A stretch of DNA of 64,000 bases, from positions 6,448,001 through 6,512,000 of the forward strand of contig CBDEVO010000003.1 of the NCBI GenBank assembly GCA_965243615.1, read 5' to 3'. Of this stretch, positions 1-11,000 are shown piece by piece. The DNA is from JAJEEA01 sp965243615. GTDB taxonomy: Bacteria; Acidobacteriota; Vicinamibacteria; Vicinamibacterales; UBA8438. Numbering within the stretch: the first letter of the stretch is position 1; every line of letters begins with the position of its first letter. The translations under genes were made by a program, and so were the position numbers. The notes beneath the pieces were generated by a model, which was given only the letters and a program-made list of their open reading frames with translations, was not told the DNA's origin and did no database searches.

Positions 1-1120
1 TCGTCAGCATGACCGGGGGGTGCTTCTTCGACGCATCGTGGGCGTCCGGCACCGTGCCCGCGCCCCCGCCGTTCGCCGGCACCCACTGGTGCGCCCCCGC
101 GGGACTCTTCGTCAGCTCCCACTCGTAGCCGAACAGGGTGTCGAAGAAGCTGTTGTCCCAGGTGGTCGGGGTGGGCGTCCAGGTGCCCTCCAGCCCGCTC
201 GTGATCGCGTCGCCGGCCTTGCCGCTGCCGAAGCTGCTCTTCCAGCCGAGGCCCTGCTCGGCGAGGGCCGCGCCCTCGGGCTCGGGGCCGACGTGCGTGT
301 CCGGGGCGGCGCCGTGGGTCTTGCCGAACGTGTGTCCCCCGGCGATGAGGGCCACCGTCTCCTCGTCGTTCATCGCCATGCGGCCGAACGTCTCCCGGAT
401 GTCCCGGCCCGCGGCGACCGGGTCCGGCTCGCCGTTGGGCCCCTCGGGGTTCACGTAGATCAGGCCCATCTGCACGGCGCCGAACGGCTCGGCGAGGTCC
501 CGGTCGCCGCTGTAGCGCTCGTCGCCGAGCCACTCGGTCTCGGAGCCCCAGTCGATGTCCTCCTCGGGCTCCCACACGTCCTCGCGCCCGCCGGCGAAGC
601 CGAACGTCTTCAGGCCCATCGACTCGATGGCGCAGTTGCCGGCGAGGATCATCAGGTCGGCCCACGAGAGCTTCCGGCCGTACTTGCGCTTGACCGGCCA
701 CAGCAGCCGGCGCGCCTTGTCGAGGTTCCCGTTGTCGGGCCAACTGTTGAGGGGCGCGAAGCGCTGCGTGCCCGAGGCGCCGCCGCCGCGGCCGTCGTGG
801 ATGCGGTAGGTGCCGGCGCTGTGCCACGCCATGCGGATGAACAGCGGCCCGTAGTGGCCGTAGTCGGCCGGCCACCAGTCCTGCGACGTCGTCATCACCG
901 CCTCGACGTCGTTCTTCACCGCGGCGAGGTCGAGCGACCTGAACGCCTCGGCATAGTCGAACGCCGCGCCCATCGGATCGGACGCCAGCGAGTTCTGGTG
1001 GAGCACCTTCACGTTCAGTTGATCCGGCCACCAGCGCAGGTTCGCGGCGGCCCCGGCCGCCGTGTGCATCACCGGGCACCCGCCCTGGCTCGCGGTCTTG
1101 CCCTCAGCCGTGTCGTGCAT
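1..1120 (-). CDS. katG: Catalase-peroxidase KatG, N-terminal half (runs off the window)
   Basis: Bifunctional haem catalase-peroxidase that removes hydrogen peroxide in the cytoplasm. About 373 N-terminal residues are present and the frame is still open at base 1. The distal haem-pocket motif RMAWHSAGTYR and the proximal-histidine motif GGHTFGKTHG are both visible. The residues that form the Trp-Tyr-Met adduct in this family also have counterparts: the Trp of MAWH, the Tyr of GLIYVNPEG and the Met of RMAMND. The ATG follows an AAAGGG ribosome-binding site and lies 5 bases after the stop of the fur-type gene on the same strand, so the two genes form an operon in the furA-katG order known from actinobacteria. 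A full family member would be about 720 residues, so roughly half is outside the window. Confidence 0.97.
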   Translation of the reverse strand, partial: MHDTAEGKTASQGGCPVMHTAAGAAANLRWWPDQLNVKVLHQNSLASDPMGAAFDYAEAFRSLDLAAVKNDVEAVMTTSQDWWPADYGHYGPLFIRMAWHSAGTYRIHDGRGGGASGTQRFAPLNSWPDNGNLDKARRLLWPVKRKYGRKLSWADLMILAGNCAIESMGLKTFGFAGGREDVWEPEEDIDWGSETEWLGDERYSGDRDLAEPFGAVQMGLIYVNPEGPNGEPDPVAAGRDIRETFGRMAMNDEETVALIAGGHTFGKTHGAAPDTHVGPEPEGAALAEQGLGWKSSFGSGKAGDAITSGLEGTWTPTPTTWDNSFFDTLFGYEWELTKSPAGAHQWVPANGGGAGTVPDAHDASKKHPPVMLT

Positions 1121-1125
1121 GTCGT

Positions 1126-1584
1126 TCAACCCTTTCTGTTCTCGATGGTTCCGTTCGTGGCCGCGCGCGCCTGGCGGCAGCCGGGGCAGTACCCCCAGAA
1201 GACGATCTCGGCCTCGTCGATCGCGAAGCCGTGATCGTCCTCGGCGGTGAGACAGGGCGCCGCGCCCGCGGCGCAGTCGACGTCGACCATGACGCCGCAG
1301 GCGCGGCACACGAGGTGATGGTGATTGTCGCCGACGCGGTCCTCGTAGCGGGCGGGCGACCCCGCCGGCTGAATCCGCCGGGCCAGACCCCGGTCGACCA
1401 GCGTTCCCAGCGTGTCGTACACCGCCTGCCGGGAAATCGACCCGATGCTCCCCCGCACGTCGTCGGCGAGCTCGTCGGCGGTGGCGTGCGGGTGGGTCGA
1501 CACGGCCCGCAGCACGGCCATCCGCTGCGCGGTGACCTGCAGCCCGTGCCGTCTCAGGAGCCGCTTGGCGTCCTCGTTCACCAC
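1126..1584 (-). CDS. furA: Fur-family peroxide/iron-responsive repressor (FurA/PerR-like)
   Basis: Metal-dependent transcriptional repressor expected to control itself and katG. A winged-helix N-terminal domain (ending near SRQAVYDTLGTLVDRGLARRI in register with Fur proteins) is followed by the metal-binding/dimer domain with DNHHHLVCRACG and a second CPGC pair, giving the two CxxC motifs typical of structural zinc. The sequence GDNHHH and APCLTAEDDHGF resemble mycobacterial FurA more than general Fur. The start is uncertain: a GTG at 1584 gives the usual N-terminal length, while an in-frame TTG at 1617 would add 11 residues and overlap the operator palindrome. Neither has a clear ribosome-binding site. 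It is directly upstream of katG on the same strand. Confidence 0.9.
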   Translation of the reverse strand: MVNEDAKRLLRRHGLQVTAQRMAVLRAVSTHPHATADELADDVRGSIGSISRQAVYDTLGTLVDRGLARRIQPAGSPARYEDRVGDNHHHLVCRACGVMVDVDCAAGAAPCLTAEDDHGFAIDEAEIVFWGYCPGCRQARAATNGTIENRKG

Positions 1585-1605
1585 GCACAGTTCATCACGT
1601 ATTCT

Positions 1606-1633
1606 GGATTGAGTCAACTATCAGGCTCAATCC
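1606..1633. promoter_or_regulatory. Palindromic operator and likely promoter of furA-katG
   Basis: A perfect 8-bp inverted repeat (GGATTGAG at 1606-1613, CTCAATCC at 1626-1633) is separated by 12 bases and sits immediately upstream of the preferred GTG start. On the minus strand it spans a weak promoter-like pair (TTGAGC, 16 bases, CAGAAT). A Fur-type repressor binding here would block the promoter, which fits autoregulation known for FurA-KatG operons. The position and symmetry are seen; the regulator assignment is inferred. Confidence 0.5.
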
Positions 1634-1844
1634 GGTATCTGAACGCGCGGCCGCCGGGTCGGCTCACCACCCCGAGTGGCCGGCTGCCCGCACCTTCACC
1701 GGCGCGGCATGGTAGGATTGCCGCTTCGGGATTTCGTGTGGGCAGGACGCCGGATGTCCGTCTCCGCAAGCTGTCCGGACAGGGCCAGGTCGGTCGTGCG
1801 GCGCGGCAGTCCGGTGCGCCATGGGCCATGACACGGAGGTTCAG

Positions 1845-3041
1845 ATGACAGGTTCACTCTTCGGCCGCGCACTCTCGGTCGTCGTCGCCAGTCTGCTTGT
1901 CGCCTCGTCCGCGGCGGCGCAGGCGGTGCCCCAGCTCGATTCCTACGACGGGGTGGTCGTGCGGATCCTGCAGAGCAACAACGCGGGCACCATCCAGCAC
2001 GTCATCGACCCCGAGTTGAACGAGGTCGTAGGGCTGATCAGGGGTTGTCCGAATCCGCACAACCTGACGATGCATCCCGACGCGCTCTACTACTACTGCG
2101 CGAACGAGCAGGACCACACGGTCGACGTGTTCGACACGAAGACGCTCGAGCTGGTCGAGCAGATCGAGCTGTCGCAGCGACCGAACAAGGTCGCGGTCAA
2201 CAAGAAGCACCGGAAGATCTATGCGGGGATCGCACGGCGGTCGATGAATCCAGTCGGTCCCGGGGTCGAGGTCGATCCGAACCAGGTGTCGCCGGCGCTC
2301 GTCGATGTCATCGACATCGACACGCACGAGACCGTCAAGAGCATCGAGGTGCACTATCCGGTGCACAACGTCTTCGTGACCCCCGACGAACGGTGGGTCG
2401 TGACCGGTCTCAGGGGCCCGGCCGGGCCGGATGATCCGACGATCCAGGTGATTGACCCCGAGACCGACACGGTGGCCTGGTCGCTCGGGCTGAGCGGATA
2501 CGAGCAATACGGCCGGACGCACCACGAGGTGCGGCCGATGGCCTTCGAGGCGAACGATGACGGGTCGACCAAGCGGATCTTCGCGCAGGCGACCGGGATC
2601 AACGCCGTGTGGGTCATCGACTGGGAGAGCCGCGAGGTCGTCGACATGCTGTGGCCGCCCGAGCTTCCCTTGTGGGAAAAGAACGCCGACGGGATACAGA
2701 CCGGTGACATGCACGGTCTCGAGGTGCTGGCGGATCGTTCCGCCGTGTGGGCCTCGAGCCGGCTCGACAGCCGCATCTACGGCTGGAGCCTGCCCGACCT
2801 CGAGTTCATCGGCGGCGTCAAGGTGGGCCCGAGCGCCAACTGGATGACGTCGACACCCGACAGCAAGACCATGTACGTCGCGGTGTCCGGGAGTGACCAG
2901 ACGCTCGCGGTCGATCTGGAGAAGCTCGAGGTGGTCGCCACCATCACGACCGGCGCGCGGCCGGCCCGCATCAGCACCGTCATCCTGCCCCCCGACCGCG
3001 TGAATCCCAAGGGCACCAACATGCGGTCGGAGGAGGAGTAG
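1845..3041 (+). CDS. Secreted YVTN-type beta-propeller protein
   Basis: A 398-residue exported protein whose body is a series of beta-propeller blades with strings such as VDVFDTKTLELVEQI, VDVIDIDTHETVKSI and AVDLEKLEVVATITTG, the pattern of YVTN/NHL-like surface propellers. A Sec signal peptide (GRALSVVVASLLVASSAAAQA) occupies the N-terminus. The ATG at 1845 is chosen because GGAGG lies 5 bases before it; an upstream ATG at 1821 lacks such a site and would extend the signal peptide oddly. It is followed after 5 bases by a diheme cytochrome c gene, so the two proteins probably work together in the periplasm, for example in an electron-transfer or dehydrogenase-type complex. The substrate is not identifiable. 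Confidence 0.85.
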   Translation: MTGSLFGRALSVVVASLLVASSAAAQAVPQLDSYDGVVVRILQSNNAGTIQHVIDPELNEVVGLIRGCPNPHNLTMHPDALYYYCANEQDHTVDVFDTKTLELVEQIELSQRPNKVAVNKKHRKIYAGIARRSMNPVGPGVEVDPNQVSPALVDVIDIDTHETVKSIEVHYPVHNVFVTPDERWVVTGLRGPAGPDDPTIQVIDPETDTVAWSLGLSGYEQYGRTHHEVRPMAFEANDDGSTKRIFAQATGINAVWVIDWESREVVDMLWPPELPLWEKNADGIQTGDMHGLEVLADRSAVWASSRLDSRIYGWSLPDLEFIGGVKVGPSANWMTSTPDSKTMYVAVSGSDQTLAVDLEKLEVVATITTGARPARISTVILPPDRVNPKGTNMRSEEE

Positions 3042-3046
3042 GGATC

Positions 3047-3889
3047 ATGATGACGAGAATCCGCCTGGGGCTGATCTGCGGTCTGGCTGCGGCGGCGGCC
3101 GTGGCGCTGCCGCCGGGCCTTGTCGCGCCGGTCGCCGCCCAGCCCCTGAGCGCCGGCGAGCTGGAGACGTATCGCGGCACCGTCGAGAGCGTCTTCATGG
3201 AAGACCGAGGGGGCACGACTCGAGGCTATGCGTCGTGCGTGATGTGTCACACGTGGCAGACGAGCGTGCGCTTCAGTCTGGAGACCCCGAGCTCCAATGC
3301 CGGCTGGAGCAGCGAGCAGTCGATGCGCAACTTCGAGGTGGTGAGCCAGCTCATCAACACCGCCGACCCCGAGAGCAGCCGGCTGCTCCTGAAGCCCCTG
3401 TCACCCGACGCGGGCGGACTGACTCACACCGGGGGGGCCTACTGGACCTCCGCCGACGACCCCGAGTACGTTGCGCTGCTCGATTGGATTCGAAGCATGC
3501 CGGACGACGCCTTCGTCCCTCCGCCGGAGCCCGAGATCGACTTCGAGTTCTTCCGCGCGTGCGTTCAGCCCGTCTTCGCGAACCCGCGCGAGGGGCAGCT
3601 CCGCTGCAGCAACTGCCATTCCGGGGGTCTCATCGGCTTCGCGCCGGCTCCCGGACGCGGCGACGAGTGGAGCGACGAAGAGGCCCAGCGAGCCTATCGA
3701 CTGATCACCCGCGTGATCACGCCGGGCAACCCCGAGCAGAGCCGGTTCATGCTGAAGCCCCTTCATCCCGACGGCGGCGGCGCTTATACCCACAACGGTC
3801 CGCGACGCTGGCAGAGTCGTGACGACCCGGAGTGGCAGATGCTGGCCGGGTGGGTTCGCGGGGAGCGAACCGGGTCCAGTTGTCCCTAG
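3047..3889 (+). CDS. Periplasmic diheme cytochrome c-like protein
   Basis: A 280-residue exported protein with a Sec signal peptide (ICGLAAAAAVALPPGLVAPVAAQ) and two haem c attachment motifs, CVMCH near residue 64 and CSNCH near residue 188. The two halves are internally related: each has the haem motif, then a stretch ending in LKPLxPDxGGxxTHxG and a DDPEWQMLAGW-like segment. This points to duplication of a monohaem domain. It starts 5 bases after the beta-propeller gene, with GGAG upstream, so it is the second gene of a two-gene operon. It may pass electrons from, or be gated by, the propeller protein. The specific redox partner is unknown. A second ATG three bases downstream is equally possible as start. 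Confidence 0.85.
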   Translation: MMTRIRLGLICGLAAAAAVALPPGLVAPVAAQPLSAGELETYRGTVESVFMEDRGGTTRGYASCVMCHTWQTSVRFSLETPSSNAGWSSEQSMRNFEVVSQLINTADPESSRLLLKPLSPDAGGLTHTGGAYWTSADDPEYVALLDWIRSMPDDAFVPPPEPEIDFEFFRACVQPVFANPREGQLRCSNCHSGGLIGFAPAPGRGDEWSDEEAQRAYRLITRVITPGNPEQSRFMLKPLHPDGGGAYTHNGPRRWQSRDDPEWQMLAGWVRGERTGSSCP

Positions 3890-3902
3890 AGCCTGATAGC
3901 GG

Positions 3903-3926
3903 GGCCACCGACGCGTGTCGGTGGCC
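3903..3926 (+). terminator. Strong hairpin after the cytochrome operon
   Basis: A perfect 10-bp stem (GGCCACCGAC / GTCGGTGGCC) with a GCGT loop begins 13 bases after the cytochrome stop codon. It lacks a T-tract, so it could be a terminator of the GC-hairpin type or an RNA-stabilising 3' structure. Confidence 0.45.
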
Positions 3927-4107
3927 TCCGCCGGTCTCGGCGCCCACACCCGCCTTTCCGTTTCCTGTGGCGCAGCCAACAAGACGGCCGTTCAGGCATG
4001 CTACGATCTCCAGAGTGCTGCCGTCCGGGTCGGGTGCCGTTCGGCGCGGCGGCACCGGCTGGCAGTACTTCGGCGGGTTCTCGCAAGTCGTTGATTCCAA
4101 ACGGTGT

Positions 4108-4147
4108 GGGCCGCTAGCTCAACTGGTAGAGCAGCAGACTCTTAATC
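4108..4147 (+). pseudogene. 5' fragment of a tRNA-Lys(CTT) gene, broken after the anticodon loop
   Basis: The 5' acceptor GGGCCGC, the D-arm with AACTGGTAGAGCA and the anticodon loop with CTT are intact. After ACTCTTAATC the sequence departs from tRNA, so there is no 3' anticodon stem, T-arm or acceptor 3' strand. The break in the anticodon loop is where tyrosine recombinases commonly cross over, so this is best read as a remnant attachment site marking the left edge of the island. A functional copy must exist elsewhere. Confidence 0.75.
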
Positions 4148-5017
4148 CATTCACGCCGCAGCCCGAATCCCAGAAAACCCCGGTTTTGTTGGCCGTTTCG
4201 TCGCCCCAGCAGGTCCCAACCGGTCAGAAAACAGCTGGCAGTACCCGAAACGGCTGGCAGTACGGCTGGCAGTACGGAGCGCCAGACTGAGAATCTGGCG
4301 ACCGCCTCCACACCCGACGATACCCCCTCCCCCCACCCGGCGAGGCCCGCACCCGTCCATCCATGCCGGCGCCGTTGTCAGCCACCTCGACGCTGGCGTC
4401 AGCGACAACCCGCCGGCCAGTGTGTCGGCTCGCAAACCCTCCAGCCCGGTCCCGACGCGGCTCACGGCCGCCTCCCTCGCCTTCACCTCTCCCGCTCCGC
4501 TCCGCAGTCTCGCAGCCAGCACCGTCCGTCACGGCAGACCACTTCGCCGTCTACGACCTCCCGAATGCCTGCACTCAGACCACAACCCGACCTGCCGACC
4601 GCGCCTGCCTCGCGCGCTCACCGCGCCGAACCCTCGGCCCGCCTCCGCTCGTCCCCGACCTTCGCGCGCCTCCTGACTCCCAATCGAAGCCCAGGGCTCA
4701 CGGGCGTCCAGCCTCCGGCCACCACGATTCCCTCCGATTGCTGCCACGCGTCCCGCTTCGCCGCCGACGCGTGCTACCCTATATTATGGGGAGTCGGATG
4801 GTGGGTACCCCTAACTCAACGCGCGACAGACGCTGAATCCACTCTCGCGCTGACGAGGGACCAGAACCCCCGCTTGCTGACCAATCCGCCAGCCGAACAG
4901 CTCCCACCGCGTCCGACAACGGCTGCCAATACCCCAAGACGGCTGCAGTACTGATGGCACACTGCGAATCCGCCGTCCGCCTGACGCCCCCCAGATGTCA
5001 CATGGACATCCACGAAC
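4148..5017. other. Gene-free boundary region with att-like repeats
   Basis: No convincing gene is seen. The stretch holds tandem copies of the motif GGCTGGCAGTAC (also once at about 4051) and a 7-base-loop stem (GCCAGA/TCTGGC) at about 4285. At about 4806-4953 there is a second, more decayed copy of the whole boundary module: a tRNA-like CTAACTCAAC segment, an AATCCACTC junction and degenerate GGCTG repeats. The middle part (4320-4790) is C-rich, with no open frame of coding character. No clear promoter or ribosome-binding site for the giant gene that follows could be assigned. Confidence 0.5.
4244..4272 (+). repeat. 29-bp direct repeat, left copy (att/arm-site-like)
   Basis: This 29-bp sequence begins CCCGAAACGG, contains two GGCTGGCAG units 12 bases apart, and recurs exactly at 11683-11711. 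The upstream 70 bases are also recognisably related between the two places. Short tandem motifs next to a tRNA fragment resemble arm-type integrase sites. Confidence 0.7.
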
Positions 5018-8000
5018 ATGTCTCCAACTCATGACCACTCCCCGGCAATGCCGCTCGCCCCGGCCCATCGAGGATACGAGTACCAAGACCTACTCGTCGC
5101 TGCTAGGCTCGTCGACCTCTTGCTCGGGACCGTACTCAACTGCCGCGTGGACACCAAGTTCGTCCCGGATGACGTCTTCGACGACCTCACCACTGTCGAT
5201 TCAGCCGGCCTTCGAGAACGTTCCCAGTTCAAGCACACACAACGAGATGGTCCCCCTCTGTCACTGGCCACCTTCGCCAACGACAAACGCGGCCTCCGCC
5301 TCGACCGTGTAATCCGAACGGCACTGGCCGACCGCGACGGACCAGGAGCCGCCGCGACCGACCTCCTCTTCCGCATCGTCTTGCCCGATGCACCCCCGAC
5401 CGACCCCCGAATGGTCGCCTTGCTCGCGCCCGCCCACCCTGACCCCGGCCCCTTCCTGCCCGGAATGCACAGCCTTCGCATGCGCTTCCGTCCGGACGCT
5501 CTACGACTAGAGTCCCGCTCCACAGCGCCCCGACCAACTAACACCACAATTCCCATAGCGTTCCCGCAGATACCGGTCGAAGCACTTGACCCGACCGACT
5601 TCGACTGGATCTGCGAACATCTCGTCCTTGAAATCGCAGCGCCCCCAGCCAGCCTCGATCTCACCGACCCCGGCCCCGCAGAGCAATTGCTAATCCACCG
5701 CGTACAAACCGAAGTCGGCGCCGGCGTGTACCCCAACGCAGGCCGTGCGCCCGTGGACGTCGCTGAGGCCCTCATCCGTTGCGCCCGCGCCGCGCGCCAG
5801 GGCTCGCCGCCACCCACCCGTACTGAACTCCTGCGCCGCACCCAACTTCGCAGCGACTTCGGCGCCGTCGCCCGTGCCAATCCCGTCGACCACCGCGTCG
5901 CCATCCCACGCTCTACAGCGGTCGCCACCCTCGCCCAGCAAGTCACCGCTGCCGCACGCGACGGTCACAACGTTCTCCTTGTCGGCCCGCCCGGACAAGG
6001 CAAGTCTTGGCTGTGTCATCAGCTCCTCGCCCGCCTCTCCACTGACGCCTGGTTGGTCGCGGAACATTACTGCTACCTCGGCCACGCCGATGGTCATGTC
6101 CTGCCCCGCGTACGCGCCGAAACTGTATTCGGAAGCCTCTTGCGTTGGCTCTCCGAACACGACCCCGACCTAGTCGCCGACCAACGCCCACGCTTTGCCG
6201 CCGACGAGCACGCCCTCGAAAACGCTGTTGCCAGAGCGCGTCGGAGCGCACCTGACCGCCCGGTCGCCCTCGTTGTCGATGGTTTGGACCACGTCACTCG
6301 CATCGCCGCCGCCGCTCCCGGCGCCGACCCGTCTCTCCTTCTCGCCGAGGCATTCGCCGCGCTTCGACTCCCACCCGGGAGTACCTTGATCGTCTTGAGC
6401 CAAGCCGGCACCCATTTGGCGCCCCTCACTTCCGCCGGCGCCATCACCCTACGCTTACCACCACTCACTGACGCTGAGCTACGAGCACTCGCGGCTAAAC
6501 GCGGCCTGGTTACTGGACCGCCAGACACCTCTCACTCCCCTCCCGCCGAACCGCTATTGACCGATGAAGAGGACATCCGTGAGTTCATCAAGGCCTTATC
6601 GAGCCGATCTGCCGGCAATGCCCTCTACGCTACCTACCTTTGTCGCGAAGCCTTGCGCGACGTAACCACGATGGCGGCTCCATCCGCTACGCTTCGCCGC
6701 CTGCCACAGTTCGATGGATCCCTACTCAACTATTACCATCACATCTACTCGTCGCTCGGAGACGGCGCTTGGGTGGCCGACATCATCGCCCTACTAGACT
6801 TCCCCGTGATCCGCGATGACCTGAAGGCTATTCGACCCGACTCCGCACACCGCGTTGACCGCGCATTCGAAGTACTCCGTCCGGTGTTGTCTGAACGCGC
6901 TACACACGGCGGTGCACGCATCTATCATGAGTCATTTGCGCGCTTCCTTCGGTTGCCCTTCCAAGACGATGTCGACGCTAGAACTGCTCTACTTGGTCAC
7001 ATTATCGGCTGGCTCGAGGAGAAGGGCCTACTTGAAGATTGGCGCGCCTTCCACCACTTGCTACCCACGCTCTCTGATGCCAATCAACCACGACGCGTGG
7101 TCGACATCGTTGACGCTGACTTCGTCGTCAAGGCGATAGCCGCTGCCTTCCCTGCCGCCGCCATTCTCCGGAATCTCGCCGTCGCGGTCGGCTGTGCGGC
7201 ACGCTCCGACGACTGGCCTGCCGTCGCCCGTTACGTCGAGATGGGCAGGTCCGCCGAAGCCTATCAGGAAGAGCGCTTCGAGTCCGCCATCGTTGGATTC
7301 GCCGACGTTCTCGGTACCCTTTTCGGTCCCGATACCTTGGCCATGAGGCTTCTCCACGACGGCAGACCGGTCATGAACGCGAGATCCGGACTTCAGATGT
7401 GTGCCGCTCTCGACGAACTTGGCGCCGTCGCACCGTGGCCCGAGTACATGAGGGCATTTGTCAAGGAAGCCGACCACGACAACACCATCCATGGAGAGCA
7501 CTCGGACCGAGCCGTGGCCATGGCACGGCTCCGAGGGCGCCTTCGCCTGGCTTCACTGGGCCACGCGGACAGCCCCAGTGACTCCTCCACACAACTTGAC
7601 ATTCACGACGCCGATGCCCGCCGGCACCTCTATGCACCCATAGATACCGACAAACTCGCGCAGCACCTGGATGAGGCTCAACTCCCCGCTGCGGGAGTCT
7701 GCCGAGCGATACTCCATACGCTCGGTCTGTCAACTCTACTGGAACTTCTCCCGAAACTTGCCCTGCCCGGAGATTTCTATCTCGCCCTTGCGGAGTCAGC
7801 CGCCAACGGACACGTTTCCGATTCTGGCACCGATGCACTGAGCTGGGCATCTCTCGCGGCCGAGTGCGGCGTTCGGTCCGGCCAGAACTTCCGTCTGATT
7901 GCACTGGGCGTCCGGCCGGAGCAGCTTGCACTCCCGCCTTCCATGCCGGAGGCCCGCGCGGCGCTGCTCGACCTCACGACCCGCGTGCAGGACTCCCCGC

Positions 8001-11000
8001 TCGGTCGCGACTCCGCTCCCGTTGGCGCGTGGATCGACGCCTGCACTGTGGCGGCACGAACCGACGCTTTCGGGCTTTCCGCCGCCGAGGCAAGGTTGGA
8101 CGGACCCGGTTGGTACTACTGCTGGCTTCGATTCGCCATTGCGCTCGTCATTGCTGAAACTGAAGGGCCGGACTCCCGATCGGATTCGGCCCTGCGGGCG
8201 CTGCGCATCCTAACAGAGGTACAAGACCCGTTCCTTGGTAACCCCAGGGCGTGCGACCTCTACTCGATAGAGAGCTTGATTCACATGACCATAGAACGCG
8301 CCGTCACCCTACTGGATGACCGTACTTGGGCCGAAGGACTGGCGTGTCTTCATCGTGTATGTGATGCAATATCCACAACAATTGATGGTGAAATCGGTGG
8401 TCCGATACGTCGCGATAACCTGCTTCACCTCACCGTACGAACTGCCACCCCCACTCGATGGACCTCCGCCCGCGACTTTGTCCTCCGGGAAATCGAGACC
8501 GGCGGCGGCCGCAGGTACTACTCCGACCTCGCGGAGTACCGCCTTCTGGCCGCCCGGCTCGCCTTGGTCGCCGACGACGCCGTTGAAGCGCGGCGCCATT
8601 GGGAGGACGCTTGTCGACTACTTGTCGCCTATGGCTGGCACAAGGACTCTACGGTGTACGAGGTTCTCGACCCGTTGCCCACGTTAATAGCGCTCGATCC
8701 GGCGCGTGGACGGGCTTCCGTGGCGAAGCTTCAACCCTTATGCGAACGACTGCCCCAACACACCGATGGTAGAGGCACCCGGCGAGTCCCGAGCCGCTGG
8801 TGGCAGCTTCTGGCCGCCGCAGACCCCTGTGCGCTCGCGCATCTGGTCCAGCTTGAGCTCCTGGCTTCGTGCAACGAGCCCGACTGGGTGTTGCACGGCG
8901 CCATTTCCGATCTCTGGCGAACATGGCATCGTCAAGCTGAGCCGAGTGTTGCAGCAGCTCTGCGCCTGGTGCTCGAAGAGCCGCTGGAGGAAGACGACAG
9001 CGCCGCTCTCGCACGACTCGCCGACGTTGCTGCCCGAGTGCATCGCACGCCGTTGTCGGCGCTCCTTGTACGGAGTCTCGCCCGCCTCGATGAACGTGCC
9101 GTCCGGTACAGCACGAGTGACAGCGATGACCTTCTCGCCCGCGATCGTGAGCGCATTAGGGCACTCAATCTTATAGCGGAACGCGCCGGTGCCCCCCGGG
9201 TCGGCCCCTTGCCCATGCAGCCGGGCCGGACCGCAGATGCCCACACCACGACCACCGAGAGCGCTCGCCAAGTGACCGTTTCGTATGGGCCCGACCCGGC
9301 AGCTATGCCCTTTCCGACCGGCCTCCGTGGCGTCGCCGCGGCGGCGCGGGCTTGGCGCGAACGACCGTACGATTCGCCCGAGTGTGACTGGTCTGTCGCG
9401 CGTTTCGCGAACCTCTTGGGATACCGATTGATTGAGCTCGTCGAGGCGGGGCGTAGCGGAGACGCCGAGACGGCCCTCAGAGTGGTCGCAGATGCCTGCA
9501 GGTTTTCCGACCAATCGGGGCTACTTCGGCAACTGGCGGACGGGCTCGCACGTTATGGGTACCGTCGCGCGGCGGGCCTGGCCTACACCTTGACATGGAC
9601 GAGAGCTCGGGGCGCGGGCGGCTGGAACGCGTTTGGCGGACAGACCGAACTCGAATCGCTTCGCCGCGCCGCGGAACTGGACCAAGGCCTTGCCCTTAGC
9701 ATAGTCGGTGACGAAATCGAACGGGTGGTCTCTCAGGGCCAGGCAACGAACGGCATCGCGCAGGCGCTAGTGCATGCGTTCGCCCAGGGTGGTCTTGGTG
9801 CGAGCCCGTCACTTGCCTTCGACATTTGGGACCAAGCCTTTGTGGTTATTGCTGATAGGGCACCGCGAGTCGCCCCGGCGGACGATCCTGAACCTGCCTA
9901 TGAGGCGCCTGTTGCGGACCCCGGCGACGCCTGTCTTGGAGACATTGACGCGGCATTTGCCCGCGCCACCGTAGCAACGCTGGCCCATGCCGGCCGGGAG
10001 CGAAAGAGGCGCGCCTTCTTGGCGACGGAGTTTCTACTCGCCGAGCGGCCCGCCGCGATTGCTCCAGCCATTGAGACGGCACTGCTCACTTTGTCTGATC
10101 CTGCGACCTTGACGTGGCTTCTTCGCGTGATCGAAGTTCGGCGCGAGACGGCAACAATGGTCGTGACGGCATGTCAGCCTGCCCTCACGAGGTTGGCTGG
10201 GCGCCCTCACCTTACGGTTCGGGCGCTCGCACGGCGCCTTCTGCCCGGCTGCGACTTGCCTCTTCCACTTCCGTCGGATCCGGATCTGCCGCTCCTAGAC
10301 CGACTTGTTGTGAGTCCTCCGGAGCCAATCAGCACCGGTCCGCCAGACCCGGAGGATACCAAGCCAGATGAAGTAGTCGATGCGTTGGCTGGGGTTCGCC
10401 TGGCCAGGGCCGAACGACTTCTACCGCGGTTGAGGAGCGCCGTGATTGGGCGACTGGGTGCGGTGCTTGGGTCCGATGCACATGGGCGCAGGATGCGGGG
10501 ACAGTTCCGAGCCTATGCGGACAGCGTTCGCCGCCGGGGACCCGACGTGTTTCTGGCTTCGTGCGAGGCCGTCGAGGATGCCGTGCAACTGGCCGCGGCG
10601 GGTGCACGCGCAGCGCGCTTGATGAATGCACAGCCTCTCACTGCACCCGTGGAATTCGAGCAAATGCTTGCCGACGCCTTGCTGGACGATCCGACTTTGC
10701 CTTTGGCTGTGGAAAACACTCGTTGCCCGCGGCCCGACATTCCGCCGCCGCCGTTGCGGGACGATCCGTTATGGCACGAACTGTTCGCCCGAAGGGAGGA
10801 CGATGGTGCGGGTGGGGTTGCGGCCGGAGGAGCCGGTCACGCTGATCACGGGCTCCTTGCCACCTTGACGATAGCCGCGCACGAGGATGTCCCTGTCGTG
10901 ACGGGCGGACAGTATGATGGGTGGCGACTGGTGGCGACAATCGAGCGACGGTTACTCCGCGGACCGCACGTGAGTGACACGGTCGAGGAGGTCGCGGTCC

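Noticed and set aside
20..1234. A 404-residue plus-strand frame at the left edge
   Set aside because: Antisense to katG, whose conserved haem-binding motifs are unambiguous on the minus strand.
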